The notes under the pieces are model-generated. The model had not been told where the DNA came from. It ran no database searches and worked only from the letters and a program-made list of their open reading frames with translations. The translations under genes were made by a program, and so were the position numbers. 64,000 nt of DNA from Thiothrix nivea DSM 5205. GTDB lineage: Bacteria > Pseudomonadota > Gammaproteobacteria > Thiotrichales > Thiotrichaceae. The DNA is taken from NCBI RefSeq assembly GCF_000260135.1, contig NZ_JH651384.1, forward strand, positions 65,693 to 129,692. The letters run 5' to 3'. This document shows positions 32,050 to 43,290 of the stretch, piece by piece. Positions within the stretch are counted from its first letter, which is position 1. Every line of letters begins with the position of its first letter.

Positions 32050-32441
32050 TTGTCGTACCACTTGTGATAGGAGCGGCGGCGGCCAGCGCGTTGGGTGATC
32101 ACGCCTTCGATACGATCCATGCCGCTGATTTCGAGGGGTGGGTAGCTTGCGTTGAGCGCGACCAGGATGTGTTTGCCGTCAACGATGCGCAACTGGCGGA
32201 AGATGTATTCGTCCTTGTTGTCAACGGCGAATACATACGCGCCATCGCGCACGATACCGGTCGGGTCGATGATAATGATACAGCCCTTGGCAAATTCCGG
32301 TTCCATGCTGTCGTCGATGACTTGCAGGGCGTAGGGTTCAGATTCGGCGCAACTGCCGAGTTCACCCATGCCTCCACCTTGTTTGAAATTCGGTTGCAGG
32401 TTTTGTTTGAAGGTTTCAACATTGATGCGGGTTTCGGACAT
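32046..32441 (-). CDS. S24/LexA-like fold protein, catalytic lysine apparently replaced
   Basis: 131 residues. The C-terminal two thirds match the LexA/S24 peptidase fold: VIDDSMEPEFAKGCIIIIDP holds the serine (S45), then AYVFAVDNKDEYIFRQLR. In active LexA-type proteins a lysine follows at the strand here reading IFRQL; this protein has Arg (R82) there, so self-cleavage is doubtful. There is no N-terminal DNA-binding helix-turn-helix, only about 30 residues. The gene lies three bases after cysG and overlaps the ArsC-like gene, inside an operon with dsrS. A redox or ligand-sensing role is only speculation. Confidence 0.7.
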
Positions 32442-32444
32442 GGT

Positions 32445-33875
32445 TTATGCCTCCACGGGGGTGTTGCGGCTGAATTCACTGGCGATGACATGGCGCTGCG
32501 GTTCGTACCAGTGCAATTTGTCATGCAGTTGCACGACTTCACCGACGATGGTTAGGGTAGGGGCGCGCACGCCGCGTTCCTTCACCAGTTGTGGCAGGGT
32601 AGCGATGGTGCCGATGTGGATGCGCTGGTTGCGGGTAGTGCCTTGTTCCACCAGTGCGGCAGGTGTGTCGCCGGAGCGGCCAAATTCCTGCAATTTCTGG
32701 CTGATGACTTCGATGCCGGTCAGACCCATGTAGAACACTACGGTCTGGTTGGGCTGGGCAAGCTGCGGCCAGTTCAGGTCGATGGTGCCGTCTTTGAGGT
32801 GGCCGGTAGCGAAGGTGCAGGACTGTGCGTAATCGCGATGGGTGAGCGGAATACCGGCGTAGGATGAGCAACCGGCAGCGGCGGTAATACCGGGTACAAC
32901 CTGAAAGGGAATGCCATTCTCCGCCAGCGTTTCGATTTCTTCGCCGCCACGCCCGAAGATGAACGGGTCGCCACCTTTGAGGCGCAGGACACGTTTACCC
33001 TGTTTGGCAAGTTCCACCAGCAAGTCATTGATTTTATCTTGAGGAACCGCGTGGTTAGCTTTTTCCTTACCCACGTAAATGCGCTCGGCATTTTGGTTGG
33101 CCATGTCCAGGATCGACTTGGAAACCAGCCGGTCGTAAACCATCACATCGGCCTGCTGCATCAGGCGCAGCGCCTTGAAGGTGAGCAAATCCGGGTCGCC
33201 GGGGCCTGCGCCGACCAGATAGACTTCACCGATGCTGTGTTCGGATGGGTATTTGTCGAGCATTTCATCCAGCAAGCGGCGGGCGTCGGCTTCGTGTCCG
33301 GCATACACCAGTTCGGCAAACGGGCCTTTCAGCGCCTGTTCCCAGAAACCTTTGCGCTGCTCTTCTGGCAGGCGTTTTTTTACGATGTCGCGGTATTCTT
33401 CGGTGATCCCGGCCAGTTGGCCGCAACTGGAGGAAATCATGGTTTCCAGCCGCATCCGCAACTGCCGAGCCAGTACCGGGGATGCGCCACCGGTGGAAAC
33501 CGCGACGATAACCGGGGAACGGTCAACCACGGAGGGCACAATGAAACTGCATAGCGACTGGTCATCCACCACATTGACCGGAATATTGCGTTTGTCTGCC
33601 AGCGCAGCCACATGCGCATTGACCCGCTCGTTGTTGGTAGCGGCGATAATCAGGAATTGGCTTTCAATATCGCTATCCGCAAATTCACGCGCCTGCCAGA
33701 CAGCATTTTGCTGGTCGAGGGTATTACGCATTTCGTCAGTAATGGCTGGGGAAATCACCGTGACATGCGCGCCAGCTTTGAGCAGGCTATCAGCCTTGCG
33801 TTCGGCAACCTTGCCGCCACCGACGACCAGACAATTACGGCCATGCAAATCGAGGAATACGGGAAAACGATCCAT
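32445..33875 (-). CDS. cysG: Siroheme synthase (trifunctional CysG)
   Basis: 476 residues with both halves of CysG: an N-terminal precorrin-2 dehydrogenase/ferrochelatase ([18 protein letters not shown], about 1-205) and a C-terminal uroporphyrinogen III methyltransferase ([20 protein letters not shown] from about 217). It makes siroheme from uroporphyrinogen III. Its company, a DsrS-like gene in the same unit, points to supply of siroheme-type cofactor for reverse dissimilatory sulfite reductase as well as assimilatory enzymes; that link is an inference. Confidence 0.96.
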   Translation of the reverse strand: MDRFPVFLDLHGRNCLVVGGGKVAERKADSLLKAGAHVTVISPAITDEMRNTLDQQNAVWQAREFADSDIESQFLIIAATNNERVNAHVAALADKRNIPVNVVDDQSLCSFIVPSVVDRSPVIVAVSTGGASPVLARQLRMRLETMISSSCGQLAGITEEYRDIVKKRLPEEQRKGFWEQALKGPFAELVYAGHEADARRLLDEMLDKYPSEHSIGEVYLVGAGPGDPDLLTFKALRLMQQADVMVYDRLVSKSILDMANQNAERIYVGKEKANHAVPQDKINDLLVELAKQGKRVLRLKGGDPFIFGRGGEEIETLAENGIPFQVVPGITAAAGCSSYAGIPLTHRDYAQSCTFATGHLKDGTIDLNWPQLAQPNQTVVFYMGLTGIEVISQKLQEFGRSGDTPAALVEQGTTRNQRIHIGTIATLPQLVKERGVRAPTLTIVGEVVQLHDKLHWYEPQRHVIASEFSRNTPVEA

Positions 33876-33892
33876 TAATCACCTGAGAATAA

Positions 33893-34345
33893 CTATTTAC
33901 CGCGCTTCGGGCGGCTTTCGTAATGAACGACACCCTTGACCAGTTCGCCATACGGGAAATCGGCAATGTTACCGTATTTTGACAGGCCGATGTTGAGCAA
34001 TTCGTAAATGTCCTGCACCGACTTTTCACCCGCCAAAGCCGGAAATAGCTCCAGTTGCAGCGATAAGGTTCCGCCGGCCTGCACTTTCAGCTCCTTGTTG
34101 TGCGGCAAGGGGCCGTCAATGAAGGTTTCGCGCAGGGCAAAGCGGGAATTCTCGCGCAAGGTGTTCAGAAAGACGGTGCAGTTGGCGAGACTGGGTTCCG
34201 AGCGGCAACCGATACCCTCCCGCGTGGCCAGCAGGAAGCGGCTTTTGCGGCTGCAATCGCAGCGGCGGTTGTTGATGGCTTTCTCGAATACGCAACGGTT
34301 TTCGTTGATTTCGTGATAGACGGCGCGGAACTGGTCTTCATCCAT
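33893..34345 (-). CDS. Cysteine-rich protein of unknown function in dsrS-cysG operon
   Basis: 150 residues. The N-terminal third has five cysteines (C18, C29, C31, C47, C56) including a CDC motif, spaced so that they could bind zinc or an iron-sulfur cluster. The rest looks like a small alpha/beta domain (KVQAGGTLSLQLELFP, then ELLNIGLSKYGNIADF). No signal peptide is evident, so it is probably cytoplasmic. I do not recognise the family. It lies 17 bases before cysG and 12 bases after the 78-residue gene, so the three are almost certainly cotranscribed with dsrS. Confidence 0.65.
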   Translation of the reverse strand: MDEDQFRAVYHEINENRCVFEKAINNRRCDCSRKSRFLLATREGIGCRSEPSLANCTVFLNTLRENSRFALRETFIDGPLPHNKELKVQAGGTLSLQLELFPALAGEKSVQDIYELLNIGLSKYGNIADFPYGELVKGVVHYESRPKRGK

Positions 34346-34357
34346 AACGTTAGCGGC

Positions 34358-34594
34358 TTACTTTTCCCATTCCATGAGGATAGGCTTTTCGCGGTGTTCC
34401 AGCAGGCGTTCTTCGGCTTCCAGCTGACTGGCGGCCATGATCAGTTTGTAAGTGGCCTTGTCGCCGGGTTCCTGTTGGGCGCGCAGGTTACGCGCGGCTT
34501 CGCGGGCTTCCTTGTAGGTTTCGCAAGTCTGTTTCAGATCCAGGTTTTTGATCAGCTGGGTCGGCTGGGTGATACGGAAAACGTAGTAGGGCAT
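34358..34594 (-). CDS. Small conserved-looking protein (78 aa) between dsrS and Cys-rich gene
   Basis: 78 residues, charged and mostly helical in appearance (YKEAREAARNLRAQQEPGD, QLEAEERLLEHREKPI). It begins PYYVFRITQPTQL, a short beta-like opening. Position, tight spacing (9 and 12 bases to its neighbours) and a reasonable codon pattern support it as real. No family recognised; no cofactor-binding motif. Confidence 0.6.
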   Translation of the reverse strand: MPYYVFRITQPTQLIKNLDLKQTCETYKEAREAARNLRAQQEPGDKATYKLIMAASQLEAEERLLEHREKPILMEWEK

Positions 34595-34603
34595 GGGGCT
34601 TAC

Positions 34604-35719
34604 CTATTTCAATAAAACTTTGATCTGTGCCAGCAACGGGTCGGTCAGCGGTTCCAGACGCTTGCGCATCACCGAACCGACCGAATCATTGCCGCCAAAA
34701 TACGGGATCAGGGTATCTTCTCCCATTTGCGCCAATATTAGCATGGACTTAAATAAGGGTAGAGTCTCCGCATTCAAGTTTTCCAGCACGGTTTTTATGT
34801 CGGGCGGGCAATCACCGCTGCATAATTGTTCTGCGCGTTGTAAAGCCGTATCGATTTCACGCACGCCGCGGAATTCGGGGAACGGCAGCTTGAAATGTGC
34901 GCCCAGTGCGATGAACAGGGCAATTACCACGTCTTGGTCGACGGGTTTGTCCAGCGCCAGTTGCAGGGTACGTAGCCAGTTCTGGCCATTGGCATCCAAC
35001 AGGTTGGCAAGGGTTTGCGCCCAGGGGTTGGCAGTGGCCAGCGGTTCGGCCAGTTGCGTGCTGACGTCGGTGTAACGCCGGTTGGCTTTGGCGGGCAGCG
35101 GGATCAGGGTCGGCTTGGCGAACAGGAAACCGACATAGAACGGGTTCTTGCGTTTGGCGCGGTTCCACAGGCTTTCACGCTCTGCGGCGGAAATCAGCTC
35201 GGCTTGCAGGCACAGGCGCACGCTGTCGACCACATCCAGCTGTACTTCTTCGAAAGGCAGGAATTCCAGCAGGTAGGCGGCGAGTTCCTTGCCCAGCGGG
35301 CCTGCCACCACGTCAGGCTTTTCCAACAGGCGGCGGGCGTTGTGGGCGCTAGGACTGGCCCACCAAGCGCGGCGGCCAATTTCGTGGGTCAGGGTTGGGG
35401 CGTGGACGACGGCAACTACCGCTTCCGGCTCGCCCAGCAGCAGCATTTGCTCCAGGTTGTTGCGGGTGTGGCCCATGCGCGTCCAGCGTTTCAGGAACAC
35501 AGGGTAGCCGCCGGGGGAACCGGTCACTTTGGTGGATAGAAGTTCGCGCACCCAACGCAGGTATTGCTCATCGCGGGTGGTAGGATTCAGGCGCACCTTG
35601 GCTTCGCCTTTTTCCGTCAATGCGTGTACGGTCATGGTGGCCTCGTTGATACGCACTGCCTGCAAGGGCTGGGCAAGCAGTACGTTCAGGCGCAGGTTGT
35701 CTTCGTTGGAAAGCTGCAA
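34604..35719 (-). CDS. dsrS: DsrS-like protein of the reverse sulfite reductase system
   Basis: 371 residues, cytoplasmic in appearance. The N-terminal segment NLRLNVLLAQPLQAVRI and the conserved-looking SPGGYPVFLKRWTRMGHTR match my memory of DsrS, the last gene of the dsr operon in purple sulfur bacteria such as Allochromatium vinosum, whose exact role in sulfur-globule oxidation is unclear. The length fits. Here the gene is detached from dsrAB and heads an operon with cysG and two small unknown genes. Attribution is from recall of sequence features, not a search, so moderate. Confidence 0.6.
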   Translation of the reverse strand: MQLSNEDNLRLNVLLAQPLQAVRINEATMTVHALTEKGEAKVRLNPTTRDEQYLRWVRELLSTKVTGSPGGYPVFLKRWTRMGHTRNNLEQMLLLGEPEAVVAVVHAPTLTHEIGRRAWWASPSAHNARRLLEKPDVVAGPLGKELAAYLLEFLPFEEVQLDVVDSVRLCLQAELISAAERESLWNRAKRKNPFYVGFLFAKPTLIPLPAKANRRYTDVSTQLAEPLATANPWAQTLANLLDANGQNWLRTLQLALDKPVDQDVVIALFIALGAHFKLPFPEFRGVREIDTALQRAEQLCSGDCPPDIKTVLENLNAETLPLFKSMLILAQMGEDTLIPYFGGNDSVGSVMRKRLEPLTDPLLAQIKVLLK

Positions 35720-35803
35720 GGTGTGGTGTTCCTTTTCCCAGATAACTACTAGGAATTATCGGGGCAGGGGGGGCAGAAGCCAATAACCCTGTTGTGGTAG
35801 GGG

Positions 35804-37006
35804 TTAGCCTGTAACCGCTCCCCACACAGCATACACTGGGTCGGAAAGATGAGTTTCGCGGCTGTGTTTGTCGTCCTCCGGGCGTGGCAGCCCGCGGATG
35901 GATTCGGTGTGTAACTCCGTCAATCCATCGGTTTTGAGGAAATAATCCAGCACCAGCCCTTGGCGTTCAAACGGATGCATTTCCGGCCAGATGTCGATGA
36001 CCTTGGGTGGGAACCAGCGTTCGGAGAAGGTCATGACCACCACGCCGCCAGTGCTGGTAACGCGGGCGAGTTCGCGCATGACTGCCAGTGGTTGGGTGAG
36101 GTATTCGACCGAGACGGTGCAGATCACGGCGTCGAAGTTGTTGTCGGCAAACGGCAGTTGCGGGTTCTGGTTCAGGTCTTGCACGACGGAGGCATTCAGG
36201 CGTGGGTTGGCGTCCAGTTCCGCCTGATTCATGCCGAGGCCGGTGACGTGCAGATCGGTGAGGGAAGCGGGCAGGTGGGAAACCCAACTGCTCATCAGGT
36301 CAAGCACCTTCATACCCGGTTTGAGCAGTTTGGCGTAGATGGCGCTGACTTCGGCGATGGCGGTTTTGTCCAGATGGTTGACCAGGCGTTCGTTGGTGTA
36401 GAACAGCGCATCCTCTCGTTCGTCCATACGGGTAAACGGGTAGGTGGCGTAGAAATCAGTGGCGACGCCGGGGTAGGGAGCCTGCAAGCCGGGGCCTTTT
36501 TCCGTCACCATTTCGGCAATGTCATTGCACGCGCCACCGTGTTCCTCAATCGGTGGCAGGGTTTCCACATAGCGGGCTTGTAGGGTCAGCGGGTAGCGCG
36601 CTAATGGATGGTTGGGGTCACCGGCCAACTTGCCCTCTGCCTTGCCGATCACGCGGAAGGGCTGGAAATTACCCTTGTAGCAGTTGAGCGCCTGCCACGC
36701 GAAACCCTGTGGGTAGAACCTGCCGACTCGTGGCTCAATCAGCATGAAGCGCTGTTTGCCCTCGAACTGGCTGGCGGCGAAGGTGGCGACACGGCGGGCT
36801 TCGTGGGCGGGAACCAGTTCCCCGGCAGGGAAGGCTTGCGTGCAGCTTTGCCCCGGCTCCAGCTGGTTGATGCAGGTTTCCATGCTGAAGGGGAAAATGT
36901 CGCGCCAGTAGCTGACCTTGCCCGCATAATAGCGGTCGCAATGGCTGGCGGCTTCGCTTTGCCAGGTAAGGGTGAACTCGAATGCTGCGCGCTTGGCTCG
37001 ATCCAT
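35804..37006 (-). CDS. SAM-dependent methyltransferase with long N-terminal domain
   Basis: 400 residues. The C-terminal part (about 225-360) is a class I methyltransferase: LLKPGMKVLDLMSSWVSHLP is the SAM-binding strand and loop, and PFADNNFDAVICTVSVEYLT the usual fourth-strand motif, then ELARVTSTGGVVVMTFSERW. The first 200 residues are not recognised; SYWRDIFPF and GEFVPAHEARRV-like text (here GELVPAHEARRV) suggest a separate fold. Substrate unknown. It lies 84 bases before dsrS, the gap containing a small hairpin, so cotranscription is possible. Confidence 0.75.
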   Translation of the reverse strand: MDRAKRAAFEFTLTWQSEAASHCDRYYAGKVSYWRDIFPFSMETCINQLEPGQSCTQAFPAGELVPAHEARRVATFAASQFEGKQRFMLIEPRVGRFYPQGFAWQALNCYKGNFQPFRVIGKAEGKLAGDPNHPLARYPLTLQARYVETLPPIEEHGGACNDIAEMVTEKGPGLQAPYPGVATDFYATYPFTRMDEREDALFYTNERLVNHLDKTAIAEVSAIYAKLLKPGMKVLDLMSSWVSHLPASLTDLHVTGLGMNQAELDANPRLNASVVQDLNQNPQLPFADNNFDAVICTVSVEYLTQPLAVMRELARVTSTGGVVVMTFSERWFPPKVIDIWPEMHPFERQGLVLDYFLKTDGLTELHTESIRGLPRPEDDKHSRETHLSDPVYAVWGAVTG

Positions 37007-37046
37007 GGTGGTGCTGACCTTGTAGTTGTGCTACCGCCAAACTGTA

Positions 37047-37703
37047 TTATTCTTTCAGCTTGATTAGCAAATGCCCTTCCTCTACGTGTATGTCTTCAAT
37101 ACCGGCAGCAAAGGATTTCCAGAAGCCTTCCCCATTGCCGAATTCGTTGACCAGATCGACATTTTTCAGATTGCCCAGCCAGGCGTTGGGTAGTGGTAAG
37201 CCCCACACGCTGACACCCTTGAGCCTGACAATGGGGCGGTTGTTGGCGTAGGCCAGCTCCAAGCCGGTATTCACTTTCAGGGTTTTGCCGCCGATGAAGG
37301 GAAAGTCGGGGTCTAGCGGCAGCAATATTTTGGCACTGGCGAGGTTGTCAGCCAGGTCGATGACGGCTTTTTCCCCCAGCTCGGTTTTGGTCGCCAGCAG
37401 CGCGTTCAGTTCTTTTTCCGTGAAGGAGACCTCACGTTTTACGCCTGCTTCGCTGTAAGGTTCTGGGGTTAGGTCTTCAGCCGACTGCTGGCTTGTTTCC
37501 AGCAGGTCTGGCAGGCCGATTTGCTGAAGTTTGCGTTCCAGCATGGTTTCTTCCTGCTGGTCGAGCTTGATGGGTTTGAAAGGCTTTGGGGACAGGAAAT
37601 ACTGCACAACCCATAAGGTAACGCTCACGGAGAGCAGCACGGCCAGTAGCATCAACCCAATCAGATGTAAGCACCCTATTTTTTGCTTTGAATTTGTATC
37701 CAT
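37047..37703 (-). CDS. Membrane-anchored protein of unknown function, YpmS/DUF2140-like
   Basis: 218 residues with one N-terminal transmembrane helix (LHLIGLMLLAVLLSVSVTLW, about 12-31). The soluble part contains VSFTEKELNALLATKTELGEK and VNTGLELAYANNRPIVRLKG, which resemble the lipid-binding-like DUF2140 (YpmS) layout, a single pass with an extracytoplasmic beta-rich domain. The similarity is by eye. A perfect 18-base palindrome lies 40 bases upstream of the start. Cotranscription with the methyltransferase (gap 40) is possible. Confidence 0.55.
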   Translation of the reverse strand: MDTNSKQKIGCLHLIGLMLLAVLLSVSVTLWVVQYFLSPKPFKPIKLDQQEETMLERKLQQIGLPDLLETSQQSAEDLTPEPYSEAGVKREVSFTEKELNALLATKTELGEKAVIDLADNLASAKILLPLDPDFPFIGGKTLKVNTGLELAYANNRPIVRLKGVSVWGLPLPNAWLGNLKNVDLVNEFGNGEGFWKSFAAGIEDIHVEEGHLLIKLKE

Positions 37704-37742
37704 TTATATTCCAGCAAGAAAGTAACCGCTTGGGGTCATCGT

Positions 37743-37760
37743 ATGCTAAAGCTTTAGCAT
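37743..37760. promoter_or_regulatory. Perfect 18-base palindrome in divergent gap (possible operator)
   Basis: ATGCTAAAGCTTTAGCAT is its own reverse complement, placed 40 bases upstream of the membrane-protein gene and 66 bases upstream of divergent thiL. It lacks a loop or T run, so it is more like a dimeric repressor site than a terminator. The regulator is unknown. Confidence 0.45.
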
Positions 37761-37826
37761 CATATCGCTGGCCGGGTTTGTGAAAATCTGCCAGAGTTCA
37801 GGATTTGACGATTAACGGGTGGTAGT

Positions 37827-38777
37827 ATGTCGGAATTTGAGCTGATCCGCGAATACTTTTTTTGGCAGGACATACCCGGTTCCGTGCAGGTTGGGGTGGG
37901 TGATGATGGTGCGGTGTTGCGCGTGCCAGTAAACCGGGAGCTGGTTGTTTCCGTTGATACTTTTAACGCGGGTGTCCATTTTCCGCTGGAAACCCCACCA
38001 CATGCCATTGGCTACAAGGCGCTGGCGGTGAACCTGAGCGATCTGGCTGCGATGGGGGCGGAACCGGCCTGGTTTACCCTGGCAATTTCCATGCCGGAAG
38101 CCGACCGCCAATGGGTAAGTTGCTTCACGCGCGGGTTGCGGGAACTGGCGCAACAACACGGTATTTTCCTGATTGGTGGTGACACCACGCGCGGCCCGCT
38201 GAGCGTTTCTATCCAGGTTATGGGCTGGGTAGAACCCGGGCAGGCACTGTTGCGCAGTGGTGCGCGTCATGGCGACCTGATTTGCGTTTCGGGTACGCTG
38301 GGGGATGCGGCTGCGGGGTTGGCGATTGTGCAGCAACGTTTGCAACTGTCCGGGGGTGCGGCTGAGCATTGCGTCCAGCGTTTGAACTGCCCATCCCCCC
38401 GCTTGCAACTGGGTGCAAGCCTGCGGGGCAGGGCCAGCGCCTGCATGGATATTTCCGATGGCTTGCTGGCGGATCTTGGCCATATCCTGAAGGCTTCCGG
38501 TGTGGGCGCGTATTTACGGCACGGGGCGTTACCGTTATCTCCCGCACTGCAACAACTTGAGCTTGCGCAAAGACTGGACTTCGCACTCAGGGGCGGCGAT
38601 GATTACGAGTTACTGTTCACTCTCCCAACAGATTGTTTACGTGAGGTGATGGAGTCAGCGGATAACCTGGGTATCCGGGTGACAGTTATCGGTGTAATTG
38701 ACGCCAACCAGCCGGGGCTGTCGCTGGATTACACTTTTCATGACGAACGGAGCGGTTATGAACATTTTTCTCAATAA
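37827..38777 (+). CDS. thiL: Thiamine-monophosphate kinase
   Basis: 316 residues, typical length. It has the N-terminal GVGDDGAVLRVP, the ATP-binding FLIGGDTTRGPL, ACMDISDGLLADLG and ALRGGDDYELLFTLP motifs of ThiL. It phosphorylates thiamine monophosphate to the active diphosphate. Usually it lies with nusB and pgpA; neither is in the window, so it seems monocistronic with the SPOR lipoprotein gene 73 bases downstream. Confidence 0.95.
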   Translation: MSEFELIREYFFWQDIPGSVQVGVGDDGAVLRVPVNRELVVSVDTFNAGVHFPLETPPHAIGYKALAVNLSDLAAMGAEPAWFTLAISMPEADRQWVSCFTRGLRELAQQHGIFLIGGDTTRGPLSVSIQVMGWVEPGQALLRSGARHGDLICVSGTLGDAAAGLAIVQQRLQLSGGAAEHCVQRLNCPSPRLQLGASLRGRASACMDISDGLLADLGHILKASGVGAYLRHGALPLSPALQQLELAQRLDFALRGGDDYELLFTLPTDCLREVMESADNLGIRVTVIGVIDANQPGLSLDYTFHDERSGYEHFSQ

Positions 38778-38850
38778 TGCCATCTTGTATGGGAACCTTT
38801 GTAAATATACGATTGTCTACCAAAACAACAATCACATAGGGCTTTGACAC

Positions 38851-39456
38851 ATGGACAACAGAATGAAAACAGGGGCTGCGGCCCTGGCTCTGGCAGCACT
38901 GATCTCTGGTTGCGCCCCGGTTCCGGGTACGACGCCTCAGGCGGGTGCTACGACTGGGGATTACAACGGTTATACGTCGTATGGGACTACCGGTACAAAC
39001 ACCAATACCTCAACCAACTACGGGTATAATACCGGGACTAATACCAATACCTCCTATTATGACTACGGTACGGGTAGCGCATCTTCCACTGCTGCTACGA
39101 CCACTACGCCTGGCTATGATTATTCCGCCGGGGGCAGCTATGGTACGGGTAGCAGTACCAGTAGCACCGGTTCCTACGGTTCAACTTACTACGATTACAA
39201 CTCATCCGGCAGCAGCGGCGGCACAGCCAGCAACTCTGTAGGTGGGGCTTATGCTGTGCAGGTGGTGGCAAGCCCTAACCGCAGCACTGCTGATGCCATG
39301 GTCAGCCAGATGCAGTCCATGGGCTTCAATGCCGTGGTTGATAACGTGGGCGGTTATAACAAGGTGCGTGTTCCGTTCAACAGCGAGAGTGAAGCAAAAG
39401 CGAACTTGGGGCGTATCCGCTCAAGCGTTCCGGACGCTTTCTACACAGTGCGTTAA
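38851..39456 (+). CDS. Low-complexity lipoprotein with C-terminal SPOR domain
   Basis: 201 residues. The signal peptide ends in a lipobox (ISGC, C21); an internal ATG at 38863 would give a shorter signal with the same cleavage site. The middle (about 25-125) is a low-complexity stretch of Thr, Ser, Gly, Asn and Tyr (for example TNTNTSTNYGYNTG). The C-terminus (about 131-201) reads as a SPOR domain (YAVQVVASPNRSTADAMVSQ, then VRVPFNSESEAKANLGRI), which binds denuded glycan strands at the septum. A role in envelope remodelling at division is inferred. A hairpin without a T run follows the stop. Confidence 0.8.
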   Translation: MDNRMKTGAAALALAALISGCAPVPGTTPQAGATTGDYNGYTSYGTTGTNTNTSTNYGYNTGTNTNTSYYDYGTGSASSTAATTTTPGYDYSAGGSYGTGSSTSSTGSYGSTYYDYNSSGSSGGTASNSVGGAYAVQVVASPNRSTADAMVSQMQSMGFNAVVDNVGGYNKVRVPFNSESEAKANLGRIRSSVPDAFYTVR

Positions 39457-39473
39457 TCGCCATCCATCCCTAC

Positions 39474-39497
39474 AATGCCCCCGCTCATGGGGGCATT
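39474..39497 (+). terminator. Hairpin after SPOR lipoprotein gene, no T run
   Basis: AATGCCCCC at 39474-39482 pairs perfectly with GGGGGCATT at 39489-39497 around a 6-base loop, 18 bases after the stop codon. The absence of a T run on either strand makes it a weak or factor-assisted terminator, or an mRNA-stabilising 3' structure. Confidence 0.5.
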
Positions 39498-39603
39498 GCG
39501 CGTCTCGTAACAGCATTTCATCCGTTCTTCCATCTGGTTTGGGATTTCCTGATTAATTAGTGATAAAAAATTTATGTGTTGAACATAACGGGTTTTTTAG
39601 ATT

Positions 39604-41393
<1,790 letters not shown>

Positions 41394-41425
41394 TACGCAA
41401 ATCCTCGGGGTCAAGGGGGGCAAGA

Positions 41426-42826
41426 TTAAAACGGCAGCGGCTCCGTGGTCAATTGCAGGCGCTGAATATCGTTGTGGAAACGGGCGCGGATCACCTCCAG
41501 TTGCTCCTGTGTATCCGCCTCAAAACGCAGCGTCAGGCAAGGGCAGGTATTGGAAGCCCTCGCCAATCCCCAACCATCAGCGTATTCGGCGCGGATGCCG
41601 TCGATCAGGATCAGGCGCTGCGCTTGCAGTTGCTGTTCCTGTTTCCAGATGTCCATGGCTGCGTTAGCCGCTTCGTAGGAGCCGAAACAGAGTTTCAGTT
41701 CCGGCGTGCTATAGCCTTCCGGGATGCGGGCAAATACTTCTGTCGGGCTGACGGTTTCATGTGACAGGGTTTCCAGCAGGCGGGCGGCGATGTACATGCC
41801 GTCGTCGTATTCCATGCCCCGGTCGCGCAGCACAATGTGTCCACTGAATTCACCACCCAGTACAGCGTTGTTATCATGAACAAATTTTTTCAGCAGGGAA
41901 TGCCCGCTGATGCACATGGCAGGTACACCTCCGGCTTGACGGATCAGCTGATCCAGCCGGTGGCTGCATTTCACATCATAGGCCACCATTCGCCCTGGCT
42001 GTTCACGCAGCACTGACTGTGCCAGTAGCATCAGGATGCGGTCAGGCCAAATGATATGACCGGAACTATCCACCGCAATCATGCGGTCGCCATCACCGTC
42101 AAAGGCAATGCCAATATCCAGCCGATGTTGCCGGATCAGGGTTTGCAGTGCTTGCAGGTTGGCTGGCTGGGTCGGGTCAGGGGAATGGTTGGGGAAAGAA
42201 CCATCTACCTCGCAAAACAAGGGGTAAACTTCGCAGCCAAGGTCACGGAACAGATGTGCTGCCAGCAGTGCGGTAGCGCCATTGCCACAGTCCAGCCCAA
42301 TGTGCAAGCGGCGTTGCAGGTGAATCTGCTGACAAATGGCGTGCTGGTAACTGTGCAGGATGCTGGCGGTTCGCAGTTTGCCTGCCTGTGGCTGATGCCA
42401 AAGCTCGCCGCGCACAATACGCTCATATAGGCGCTGGATACGCTCGTTGTACAATGATTCGCCGTTGATGACGATCTTGATGCCGTTCTGGTCGGGTGGG
42501 TTATGGCTGCCGGTAATCATCACGCCATGTGGGGCAAACCCGGATTGCACGGCGAAATACAATACTGGCGTCGGTATCAGCCCGAGATCAATGACATGGC
42601 AGCCAGTTTCCAGCAGACCTTCAATCGCCGCCTGTGTCAGTGAAGGGCTGGAAAGCCGCCCGTCACGCCCCAGCAGCACGCTTTGTTCCCCCATGTCGCG
42701 CAGCTGCGAACCGATGGCTTGCCCGATCAGGCGCACGCTGCGTTCGGTGAGGTTATCCGCATACACGCCGCGCACGTCATAGGCGCGGAACAGCGAGTGG
42801 GCGACAACGGGGTGCAGAATCGTCAT
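41426..42826 (-). CDS. algC: Phosphomannomutase/phosphoglucomutase
   Basis: 466 residues, close to Pseudomonas AlgC. The phosphoserine loop is VMITGSHNPPDQNG, the metal loop AFDGDGDRMIAV, and the sugar-binding loop GGEFSGHI. The enzyme interconverts mannose and glucose 1- and 6-phosphates for exopolysaccharide and LPS precursors. The order dut-algC-argB on the minus strand matches Pseudomonas and other gammaproteobacteria, with coaBC and divergent radC upstream. Confidence 0.95.
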   Translation of the reverse strand: MTILHPVVAHSLFRAYDVRGVYADNLTERSVRLIGQAIGSQLRDMGEQSVLLGRDGRLSSPSLTQAAIEGLLETGCHVIDLGLIPTPVLYFAVQSGFAPHGVMITGSHNPPDQNGIKIVINGESLYNERIQRLYERIVRGELWHQPQAGKLRTASILHSYQHAICQQIHLQRRLHIGLDCGNGATALLAAHLFRDLGCEVYPLFCEVDGSFPNHSPDPTQPANLQALQTLIRQHRLDIGIAFDGDGDRMIAVDSSGHIIWPDRILMLLAQSVLREQPGRMVAYDVKCSHRLDQLIRQAGGVPAMCISGHSLLKKFVHDNNAVLGGEFSGHIVLRDRGMEYDDGMYIAARLLETLSHETVSPTEVFARIPEGYSTPELKLCFGSYEAANAAMDIWKQEQQLQAQRLILIDGIRAEYADGWGLARASNTCPCLTLRFEADTQEQLEVIRARFHNDIQRLQLTTEPLPF

Positions 42827-42834
42827 GGTCTGGC

Positions 42835-43290
42835 TCAGTGGCGTCCGGAGTGCCCGAAACCGCCATCGCCACGGTGCGACTGGTCGAAATCATCCACCTG
42901 TTGCAAGGCAACCTGCACGACCGGCACGAATACCAGTTGGGCAATGCGTTCACCCGGCTCGACAGTGAACCTGTCTTTGCTACGGTTCCAACAGGAAATG
43001 AACAGTTGCCCCTGATAGTCGGAATCAATCAAACCAACCAGATTGCCCAGTACAATACCGTGCTTATGGCCCAGTCCGGAACGCGGCAGGATCACGGCGG
43101 CCAAGCCCGGGTCGCCGATATGGATGGCAATACCGGTTGGTATCAGGACAGTATCGCCCGGATGCAGGGTGATTGCTTTGTCCAGGCAGGCGCGCAAGTC
43201 CATCCCCGCAGAACCACTGGTCGCGTATTCCGGCAAGGGAAATTCAGTGCCGATACGGGCATCCAGGATTTTGTATTCAATCGTTGCCAT
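42835..43290 (-). CDS. dut: Deoxyuridine 5'-triphosphate nucleotidohydrolase
   Basis: 151 residues with the five trimeric dUTPase motifs: [39 protein letters not shown] and the C-terminal [12 protein letters not shown]. It hydrolyses dUTP to dUMP. Its start touches the coaBC stop (one shared base), the usual coaBC-dut arrangement. Confidence 0.97.
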   Translation of the reverse strand: MATIEYKILDARIGTEFPLPEYATSGSAGMDLRACLDKAITLHPGDTVLIPTGIAIHIGDPGLAAVILPRSGLGHKHGIVLGNLVGLIDSDYQGQLFISCWNRSKDRFTVEPGERIAQLVFVPVVQVALQQVDDFDQSHRGDGGFGHSGRH

